A stretch of 49,406 bases of DNA from Fomitopsis serialis (taxonomy: Eukaryota > Basidiomycota > Agaricomycetes > Polyporales > Fomitopsidaceae): assembly GCF_022376445.1 (NCBI RefSeq), contig NW_025955253.1:1-49406 (forward strand), given 5' to 3'. Both the position numbers and the translations under genes were made by a program. Shown one piece after another: positions 41,863 to 49,406 of this stretch (position 1 is the stretch's first letter; every line of letters begins with the position of its first letter). The notes under the pieces were generated by a model. It had not been told where the DNA came from and searched no databases. It saw only the letters and a program-made list of their open reading frames with translations.

Positions 41863-42380
41863 CTCCTACCACGAAGCTGTGGCGCACGACAACGCCTAGA
41901 GGACACGACGACATCAATGCACGCGGACACACAGAGATAGGTGTAGCCATACCTGGGCGCGGACGCCTTCAGACCGGATAGATCCCGTCGGCGGTCAAAG
42001 GATCTTGGGTACGCGGCGAACGTGCCGTACCAGTAGACCGGTAGCGTCCTAGCGGATGATCCCAGGCCGTCTATTCACTACGACGCTCGGTAGGCTGAAG
42101 CTACTCACGGGAAAGACCTGATGCTGATGGATTTGCAGAAGTCGAACTGCGTGTGGTCGGAGCAGTCGAACATGGCGAGCTTCGCGACGCCCTTCAGCGA
42201 CGCCGCGGCCTTGTTGAAAGCGGGGGCCAGCTCGATGCAGTGGGCGCACCTATGCCCGTGCGGATCGGGTCAGGGTCGTGATAGGTCGCGAGCGCATCGG
42301 GGGAAGAATACCATGCTTACCACGAGGAGACGAACTTGACCAACATGAGAGGCCGCTTCGCTGGGCGGCGTTGAAGCTTC
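41863..42380 (-). pseudogene. PDI-like protein, inverted decayed copy
   Basis: Minus-strand relic of the gene at 29.27-29.83 kb. The exon 2 equivalent (about 42250-42112) is intact: W-CAHC, 'IELAPAFNKAAASLKGVAKL', 'FDCSDHTQFDFCKSIS', RSFP with the cis-proline; the exon 3 equivalent (about 42042-41966) is also readable. The exon 1 equivalent has lost the signal peptide and carries two indels (around 42350-42370), so no secreted product can be made. Introns keep GT-AG ends. Its orientation and its neighbour (family copy 8) mirror the arrangement at 27.5-29.8 kb. Confidence 0.7.
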
Positions 42381-42399
42381 AAATTGTACATGGCAGCAA

Positions 42400-42990
42400 C
42401 GGATATTCTCCTTGGCAAATGCGCGTTCAAAGAGCGTACCTACTTCCGGAGCAAGAGTGGATGGAACGTTCAAGTTCGTGGCCGAGCCGCGTCAAAGCAT
42501 ACAGTCAAAACACTGAATATTTGTACCACATCGTCTGGGACGTCTGAGGCTTCTCCGAGCTTATCCGCGTCGCATCGGCCGTAGAACAGTACCTGCGTCG
42601 AGTGGAAGGCTACAAGGGCGATGAGACTCCTACGAGTCACTGTGTCCTTGCCCGACAGGAATTTAGCCGGGAAACGCCGTCGACGCTGTGTGGAATCGGT
42701 GGGCTCCAGACGACATACGAGAGGCATCTGGTCTGCGGGGTGAAGGTCATGAGCTGACTCGGAGAGGAGGCACTTGTAACGATCTCTGGAGAGACGAAGT
42801 GACGTACACGCTCAAATTCTGAACCACAGACGCAGACGCGTCGAAGCGGCATCCAGAGCCGTTCCCATCCTTCCGCCAGCTTCATGTACTTAGCCACTCC
42901 GACCGGGTCATGCACCGTTAAGTACTGCTCGGGATGTTTGGCCTGCATAACGACGTTATATGAGCAAAACTCAACTGATCACCAATTCCA
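42400..42990. repeat. inverted copy of the 28.06-28.95 kb flank
   Basis: Inverted match to the flank of copy 6, including GCTCGGGATGTTTGGCC (about 42926) and the 'PLVCRLEP' frame near 42724-42700. The block is shorter than at 28 kb because of internal deletions. Confidence 0.5.
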
Positions 42991-43105
42991 AGCACGTACG
43001 ACTGAATCTTCACGTTACGGTTGACATTACGAGTGGTACTCACGTACACGGTGCGTACAACAGGCGGAAATCCATCGTACAGCCCCATGACCATGCTACG
43101 CCGGC

Positions 43106-43929
43106 TCAGTCAAGCTCGTCTATCTCGAAGCCGCGCTCGAACAGCTCGCCATTATCATACGCCCGGCGACGGTGATGGGCTCCCGCTTCCAGGTGCGGCC
43201 GTTGACCCCCGAGCCACCGTTGCCTGTGGATGAGGCTGACGACCGCTGGCAGCCTGAGCCTTGTTCCGCTGACGATTCCTGATGATTCGCCGAGCTTGGG
43301 TGCGCGCCGGCCCCGGTGGCCCCTGGAGGATCTGCTGTTTCGCTCCATGTTCAGCATTGTGCGCGCCTCAAGCCCCCGAGAGAGGAGGGCTTCGTAGAAG
43401 CCGCGCTCCACCAGCCCGTCTCGGAGCTCACGCTCAACTACGGAGGCATCCTCGGGCGTGCGACTGATATTCATGCTCAGCAATGAGATGAGGATAGATA
43501 GCGAGGGGCTCACGTGAACAGCTCGCCGTTGACGTCGTACTCCCTCTGGCGGTTCTGCTGCGGATGAGACGAAGCAGGCCCAGACCCAGATTGACGAGCT
43601 GACCCGCTAGAAGTCGCCGTGGACTGGCCCTGGCGCTGACGCTGCTTCGTCGCATCCTTCTTTCATCCCGGCGAGATGCTTAGCCCCACGGTCAGAGTTT
43701 TTGCGTGCCTCCAGGTCCCGAGAGACGAGGTCGTCATAGTAGCCGCGCTCCACCAGTCCATCTTGGAGTTCACGCTCAACTATGGAGGGATCCTCGGTCG
43801 CGCGACTTTTTTGTATGCTCAGCCAGGGATAAGAATCAATAACGAGGGGCTTACATGGAGACCGGGTGAGCGAGCGCGGGAGCAGTTACCACCGCCAAAG
43901 GGCAGCAGAGGCGAGCGGGAGTAACGCAT
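43106..43929 (-). pseudogene. two-module family copy 8, frameshifted
   Basis: Minus-strand exon equivalents: 43929-43855, 43805-43514 and 43463-43106. Exon 1 is 75 nt instead of 77 because of two one-base losses, so the signal peptide is read as MRYSRSPLLPFGGG and is destroyed. Exon 2 starts with a good module (EDPSIVERELQDGLVERG, YYDDLVSRDLEAR) but an insertion near GAAGGATGCGACG shifts it to a stop; in the restored frame it would end 'REYDVNGELF' like other internal exons. Exon 3 (EDASVVERELRDGLVERG, FYEALLSRGLEAR) is open and ends with RRR then AYDNGELFERGFEIDELD. Splice sites and the leader intron (44065-44006) are kept. A recent, multi-hit pseudogene that still shows the modular exon plan. 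Confidence 0.8.
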
Positions 43930-44089
43930 GGTGTCTTTAATGCACTGGGTCGTTACAAAGACAAAGAATTCCGGTGGAGGAACGTGAGTCGTCAAAAGAG
44001 CGAGGCTAGAGAGGTGCAAGTGGTAAGTGCAACATTCAAAGTACCACCGGTCGCTGAGCACTTACTTGCCGGCAACCTACTCGGTGAGC

Positions 44090-44790
44090 TCGAAAGGGGA
44101 AGATGAGCTGAGGGATACGGCAAGCGCACCTCTCCTTTGTACGCTGTCATGTGTGGCCGTGCACCGACTTGGGAGCACAGCAGCAATTTCAGATCTTGCG
44201 CCGTTCATCGCATCAGGTCGGGTCATTGTGCTTCGAATTGGGATGATGGCGGCTCGCAGTACGGAGGCTTCTTTCGACGCAGCCTGGGACATATGTGCAC
44301 CATTTACTCGTCGAGTACGAGTGGTCTGCTGCTACAGAGGGGCGCAGCCGGCAGGTTTCACGGTCAATGATACCTGGACTAACTGCTGTCAACACATAGC
44401 ATCGGTGACATAAGTGAGGAACGACGTCACTGTATGCCCAGCTACGATGCTCTGGGAGTAGTGAGAGCATTCATCTCTAGTAGCCGAGTTAATATGATGG
44501 GCGATTGCATGGCAACTACGTTGATCTCTGGCGGTGTAGGTCACCCCAGATTATCCCATCGTATCACGACTGCATATACTTAGCGATGCCACAAAGGCTT
44601 GAAAGCTTGAAGCTTGAACCGTCGCTCGATGCAGTCTGAAAACGTCCTGGACGTGCGAACGTCCGCCAGCACTTCGTTGAGCGAGTCGGCATAGAAGTTG
44701 TTGCTGACTCAGAAAAGATCAGAACGAAATAGGTTGCAATCAGCTGGTCAATCGCAGGCGTATACGAAGTAGTCTTGATCTCATATCAGT
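44090..44790 (-). promoter_or_regulatory. upstream region of family copy 8
   Basis: Minus-strand family promoter with TGACGTCG at 44429-44422 and a variant palindrome ACTCGACGAGT at 44316-44306. The TATA position reads TACAAAGGAG (about 44142), as in copy 4. Homology ends near the ATGAGATCAAGAC equivalent at about 44780. Confidence 0.45.
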
Positions 44791-45035
44791 GGGTACTGCA
44801 CTGGTTGCACTGCCGTTGCTCGAGGGACCGCTGTATTGCTCACACCAATTAGCCACGAAACACAGTGACAACAGCTCAGAACAGACTAACCTAGATGAAT
44901 GCTGCCCACATACAACAAGCCAAAAGGACACCGTCGATAGACCCTCCTTCTCCAAACCACGCAACAATGTACACGATGCGTACAGCAGGCGGAAAAATAT
45001 CGTAACAACCCCACGATCAGGCTACATCCTCTCAG

Positions 45036-45550
45036 TCAAGCTCGTCTATCTCGAAGCCGCGCTCGAACAGCTCGCCGTCGAGGTCGTACTCCCGGCGACG
45101 GTGAGGGGCTCCCGCCCCCGCCCGGCGCCGCCGTTGTGCCCCGAGCCACCGTTCGGCTGCGGATGAGGCCGACCATTCGGCCCAGCCCGGTTCGGGGGAG
45201 GATTCGTCGCAGCGTGCTGAAGCCTGGCCGCCCCTGTTGCCTGACCTGCTCCGCCCACTGCCCCAGCGCACGCTGCCCGGCGTGGTTCTGAGCCGCGGGG
45301 CCCACATGCACGAACCCGTCGCTCATCTTGCGGTCCCGAGGGAGGACGTTGTCGTAGTAGCCGCGCTCCAGCAGTCCAACTTGAAGCTCACGCTCAACCA
45401 TGGAAGCATCCTCGGTCGCGCGACTGTTATTGCATGCTCAGTCATGACATAAGGATAAATAGCGAGGGCTCACATGGTGACCGGGTGAGCGAGCGCGGGA
45501 GCTGTTGCCACCGCCAGAAGGGCGGCAGAGGCGATCGTAGAGTAACGCAT
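45036..45550 (-). CDS. modular secreted protein with shifted C-terminus, family copy 9
   Basis: Minus-strand exons 45550-45474 and 45423-45036 give 154 residues. Signal peptide 'MRYSTIASAALLAVATAPAL' is intact, as are the phase-2 intron and leader intron (45665-45608). The module is EDASMVERELQVGLLERG followed by YYDNVLPRDRK. The linker and tail are read in a shifted frame: the DNA for PHRRR-EYDLDGELFERGF is still present in another frame (ending at 45032) and the Gly/His/Asn linker in a third, so at least two indels have occurred. The predicted product ends 'VRPRRRAVRARLRDRRA', strongly basic. Like copy 5, it has lost the conserved tail at protein level while keeping it in the DNA. Confidence 0.7.
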
Positions 45551-45737
45551 GACGACTTGTAAGAATTTCGGTGGAAAGAACGTGAATCGTCAAACAAGAG
45601 AGCAAGGCTAGAGGGGTGCAGGGGGTAAGTGCAAATTCAAACTGCCACCGTCGGTGAACACTCACTTGCCGGCAACCTACTCGGTGGGCTCAAAAGGAGA
45701 AGAGGAGCTGAGGGATAGTACGGTAGGCACACCTCTC

Positions 45738-45745
45738 GTTTTATA
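45738..45745 (-). promoter_or_regulatory. TATA box of family copy 9
   Basis: TATAAAAC on the minus strand, in the family position before the leader intron. Upstream family sequence continues to about 46110 in diverged form. Confidence 0.55.
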
Positions 45746-46111
45746 CGTTGGTATGCGTGGCCGTGGCCCGGGAGGGCAAGGACTTGCGATGACGGACGCG
45801 CTTCCTGCGTTGTTGATTGCAACAGCTCGGTTCATTGTGCTTTGGAGGATCATCGCATTCGGAAGATGGCGGTTCGCGGTACGGAGGCTTTCATGACGCA
45901 GCCTGGTGCACTCGATCGCGACCGATATCGCATAGCAATCTCTGGCGATGTAGATAACACCACCGTATCACGGCTGTATATGGATGACGCAAAGGCTTGA
46001 ACTGTCGCTCGATGCCGGCTGGAGACGTCCTGGATGTGCGAACGTCCGTGGTATATACTTCGTTGAGCCGGTTGGCAGCGAGGTTGTTGCTGATGCGGAA
46101 TCAAGAAACAA

Positions 46112-46940
46112 TCAGCTCAACAATTGCAATGGGCCGATGGTGAGGTGATACCTGGTATGAAGGTATGTCTGATTTGCAGAATAGAAGAGAGCGTTTGGGA
46201 TGCTGGCAACAGCTTCGGCGACAATCTTCGGAATGGAGGAATTCGCTAAGAACGAGGAGAGCCAGCTAAGGGAACCGTGGACAAACTGATCCACACTGTT
46301 CTTCACCTGTGCTACCCCATCACCCCTCCTCGCTGATACATTCGGCGTCGTACTTGCTGAAGTACCGTCGACTTAAAAGCTACGGTGTGCCTTTCCGAAG
46401 AGGCGCGCCAACAGGTCGTCACCGACGGGGGCCTTGTAGATGCAACCGGGGAAGACGAGTGGCAGGAGGCTCAAGCCGGCGTAGGCAATGAACGTTATCC
46501 CAGCAATCACGATGACGACGTACGACAGACCGGCATGCAGTGGACAGAAGAACAAGGCGAAGCCGGCGAACAGGAGGAAGAGTGCGAGGTGAAGGAAGGT
46601 AGGAAGGATATCGATGATGACGGGCACCCGCCGCGTCTGCAATCCCATGAAGCGGTGCTGCCGCACAAGCGCGAGGTCGGGCTGCGACCCCGAGACGACA
46701 GAGATGTAGTGTTGGAGCCTTTACGCGTACCGCGATGAGAGCAGAAGAGAGGACGATGGTCAAGCTCGTGGTCCGCAGTGCGCTGACCGACGTCATTCAG
46801 CTAGCCAGTGGAGTCTCCCTGAGCGTACGAAGAGGGCTTCATGTCATCCGAGGGCGCGCCGCTGGCGGCAGCACGCTTAACTGCGATGAGCTCAGCCAAG
46901 AAATAGGAGACGCGGTGACAACGGCGGAGAATGGCCCAGC
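46112..46940 (-). pseudogene. DUF6535-type membrane protein, partial (minus copy)
   Basis: Minus strand: 'RTTSLTIVLSSALIA' joins through a GT-AG intron (about 46735-46687) to 'LVRQHRFMGLQTRRVPVII', then three hydrophobic stretches (LPTFLHLALFLLFAGFALFF, YVVIVIAGITFIAYAGLSLL) and LVFPGCIYKAPVGDD, ending in a stop at 46373. This is the central part of DUF6535 proteins of agaricomycetes. The N-terminal segment and the several-hundred-residue C-terminal region usual in the family are missing. A frame further downstream (46306-46112, 'LSSFLANSSIPKIVAEAV') may be another relic exon. The gene leads straight into the promoter of family copy 9, as the plus-strand relic does for copy 6. Confidence 0.65.
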
Positions 46941-47560
46941 CTAGCTCGTCAAGCATTTGAATAAGTCAGATGTTGGCCGCCGACAAGCTCAAAGGACTCA
47001 CAAAAAGTAGGAAGACTTCGATAGAGTCCTTCCAGCTCCCACCCATGTCGGAGTCGGAGGCATGTGCTTCATCGTCGTAAAGTTGCGACATACGTACGTT
47101 TGGGCCTGCCCTTTGCAACGGCAGATCGGATGCAGTCACATGTACCAGGAATCGTCAGAGGGACAAGAAAGAAGCGACATGGCTTGGTAGTCAGTGGTAC
47201 ATACCAGGTTTTATGGTATCGACTCGTACATACGGCACCGGTGTTGTCCTTCTGAGTGATGCTTGATAGTGTCCTGCGCCTGCGACGTTTCCGCGTGTGC
47301 GGTTCTCCGAGTCGTGACGAGTTCAACGCACTCAAGCCCAGGCTCAAGGTTCCGAGCAGAGCGACAACGCTGATCAGTCGCCCGTCGAAACACAAAGCGG
47401 CGGGAGGAGCTCCCTGGCAGGGGCGGCTACAAGTTTGCTGCAGACATCGACAACGTAGACGGAATGGCGGATATGCGCCAGCGTAGGCGGCGTAGCACAC
47501 ATTCTGTAGTGGCCTTGGATGGACAGATAGATCACGCCGCCATTGCAGTGCGGCAGAAGT
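46941..47560. other. no supported gene
   Basis: No recognisable domain or shared repeat. Short frames on the minus strand lack features. Confidence 0.4.
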
Positions 47561-47690
47561 TGGGTGGGCCAGGGAGCAATCGAATCGCAGCCTGAGCGCG
47601 TCGACGGAGGTGACATGTGACAGGTCGACGGTCGACCGCGTCTGTGGCTGAGAGATCGCGTCCCGATCTCGCTATTGCCTTTGCGTCGCG
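47561..47690 (+). repeat. dispersed repeat R2 copy
   Basis: The R2 core CGCGTCTGTGGCTGAGAG and the GAGATCG/CGATCTC palindrome lie at 47637-47670, with one base changed in the spacer (GCGTCC). The flanks differ from the other copies. Confidence 0.5.
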
Positions 47691-48090
47691 CGGCGACCTC
47701 CTCACGCAGAACAACCACCAGTCTTCAACGTGGCAGCCGTCGTCACCAGCTGCACCCCAAACCAGTCGGTCATGTGGACTATATGCGCGACTCCCACTAC
47801 ACTGAGCAGGACTCCGACGGACCGAGCGGGAGGAGGAGGGATCGCCACGACCAGAGCGCTCATGAAGGATGCCAGTCCAGTTCTAACATAGACGGTTTGA
47901 CTGCGACTCGCAGTATGCGCATGTCCGGTATGAGGACACACGTCGACCGGGTCTGCCATCCGTGGTGACGCGTATGTATGCGAGGCATGCGTTGTTGAGA
48001 CGACGATCGCCATTCCCTATTCTCCTGCATTCACTCCCGGCTTCGCCCCTCCGGCGCATGCATACATCCTCCCTCTGAGTTGAAATACCC
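47691..48090. other. no supported gene
   Basis: No convincing coding sequence recognised. Confidence 0.35.
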
Positions 48091-48250
48091 ATCTACTGCC
48101 ACTCGTCCGTTCACACTGACGTATCGTTCTTGCAGATATCTTCTCGCCACTACCCCTTTGCGAGTCTATCGTCAGTCTCAGTCGACGCAGCCCCTGATCT
48201 TCTCTGCAGGCGTTACTCTGCAGGCGTTACCATCCCTCTTGACTACCTTT
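48091..48250 (+). repeat. diverged R1 copy with a short tandem duplication
   Basis: A diverged R1 core CATCCCTCTTGACTACCTTT (48231) resembles the copy at 31.96 kb. Just upstream CTCTGCAGGCGTTAC is repeated in direct tandem (about 48202-48230). Confidence 0.4.
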
Positions 48251-49406
48251 GTCGGGCGCTCTTGAGACGCTCGACACCGGAGACCACGGACGACGGTGTA
48301 TATTGTCGAATCCGACCAATCGTGTGGTCCGCGCAGGTCTGCCAACACGAGGGTACGCCCCCATTCGTCCCAGGCTCATTTCGTGACTCAAATGTGGACG
48401 TTGTAGTCCCCGATGCATTTTTGTGGCTCCGTTATACTGGCGTTGTATGCGGGGCCGGAGTCGCGCCGAGGACAGCCAAAGACTCATTCGACGACCGCAC
48501 TAATATTTCGGAGGAAGTTGTGCACGTGGAAGCAGCCTACGAGTCGGGCGACCACTGGCGATCATCGTGGAAGCTACGGTAAGAACGGCCACCAACCACG
48601 AGTAGTCGGCCCGCGATTTTCGGATGGTACGCGTGGCTGGCTTCCCGGACCCTACTGCATACAGCCTGCGATGCGTGCTGCAGGAAGGACACGTTCCCCG
48701 ACGACCCCTCGCCCCCAAAACGCTTGTATGCCTTGGTGTCCTCTTGTGCGAAGCGTAGTGGTTGTGTGCTGTACCTGTTCTTCACTTCAGTGTAGGGTGG
48801 AGGCCGGCATACCATCGTGTCGCTCGACTGACGTCGACCTCCCGTTCTCCGCACTCGTTCATGCGCTCTTCATTACAGTAAATAATCACAGGAGTACAAT
48901 GTATGTGTCCGTAACGGCTGAGAGTTTGTGAGCTGCGCGTACCCTGTTGAAGGGTCCGCCAAATGCAGTGGTGTCGTGGTGTATTATCACGCTATGGCAG
49001 TGCCACGAACTCACGTCATGCGTCTCGGAACGCATAGCTGGCGCATCCGCACGAAGGCGAAAGCAGAAGCTTGAGTAAATCTTACCCACAGGTGCGCATT
49101 AGCATAATCATCATCGCGGGGTACCGACACGATTACTTTGGGGCAATCCAGGACTGCAGGAGGCGATTGTATCGCGCAGAAGCCTCCGTTCATCATACTG
49201 CTACCCTCCGTGCTCGCTCGCTCAACGGATAGGGGAACAAGTCGAGTCCTACCGTACCGGGGTTCGCCGCCCTTAGACACGCGCTGTGAACAACCTTCTG
49301 GAGAAGCGAGACGGCCCAAGCTGCGGTGCGCGACGATGTCTGGATGACACAACGGCATGAACACGCACGGAACACGGAGACACATCCAGACGTACTTGGG
49401 CGCCGA
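48251..49406. other. no supported gene
   Basis: No gene is supported. A block near 48.80 kb (GGCCGGCATACCATCG) matches 32.78 kb, so dispersed repeat sequence continues here. Confidence 0.35.

Noticed and set aside
11606..45550. Family as dikaritin-type RiPP cluster (ustiloxin-like)
   Set aside because: Signal peptide, repeats and dibasic sites fit loosely, but no DUF3328/UstY-like oxidase, peptidase or tailoring gene is visible nearby and the tail lacks a short repeated core. It cannot be excluded if such genes lie outside the window.
4585..48250. Full LTR retrotransposons
   Set aside because: R1 resembles a solo-LTR promoter, but I found no reverse transcriptase, integrase, primer-binding site or paired long repeats with target duplications.
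1..49406. tRNA genes, rRNA genes and CRISPR arrays
   Set aside because: No cloverleaf with a matching T-loop sequence, no rRNA-like block and no regularly spaced identical repeats were found by reading.

Overview
The window looks like nuclear DNA of a filamentous basidiomycete, most likely an agaricomycete of the polypore type. The recognisable genes carry many short GT-AG introns (about 49-71 nt). The domain set fits this group: an F-box/LRR-like protein, relics of a DUF6535 membrane protein, a secreted LysM-repeat protein, a UNC93-like transporter fragment and a thioredoxin-fold secreted protein. No bacterial operon layout, tRNA, rRNA or CRISPR array was seen. Gene density is low and much of the window is duplicated or decayed, as in a fast-evolving accessory (for example subtelomeric) region. 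No telomere repeat is visible, so that location is not shown.

The main content is a nine-copy family of small, modular, secreted proteins that I do not recognise from any named family. Copies 1-6 are on the + strand (11.6-28.1 kb); copies 7 (33.4-33.9 kb), 8 (43.1-43.9 kb) and 9 (45.0-45.6 kb) are on the - strand. Each has the same plan: a conserved promoter (best in copies 1, 3, 6 and 7, with a TATAAA box), an intron in the 5' leader, a 77-nt first exon coding a signal peptide (MRYSTLxSA...APALA), a phase-2 intron, then one or more 'EDASMVERELQDGLVERG-YYDDLLSRDLEAR' modules, a variable Gly/Pro/Gln linker, and a conserved C-terminal 'RRR-EYDLDGELFERGFEIDELD' segment. Copies 4, 5 and 8 hold two or three modules made by duplication of phase-symmetric exons. 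Copies 5 and 9 have a frameshift that removes the conserved C-terminus. Copy 8 is broken in its signal exon and in its first module. Copies 2, 3 and 4 sit in a tandem duplication with a unit of about 3.6-4.6 kb.

Around the array: 0-10.7 kb is mostly unassigned sequence with a UNC93-like relic (1.27-1.78 kb), a purine-rich degenerate repeat (1.86-2.43 kb), a near-perfect 84-nt hairpin (3316-3399) and several dispersed repeats. At 28-30.2 kb lie a decayed flank and a secreted thioredoxin/PDI-like gene with a CAHC active site. The same block is present in inverted, decayed form at 41.65-43.1 kb next to copy 8. DUF6535 relics lie immediately upstream of the promoters of copies 6 and 9. Between the inverted blocks are an unrecognised gene at about 32.1-32.6 kb, an unrecognised two-exon fragment (34.13-34.47 kb), an F-box gene with one frameshift (34.7-36.2 kb) and a nine-exon, four-LysM secreted protein (38.5-39.9 kb).

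The repeated family, its shared promoter and its exon-module growth look like a rapidly diversifying secreted precursor system, perhaps peptides released by Kex2-type cleavage. That function is inference; only the architecture is seen in the sequence.
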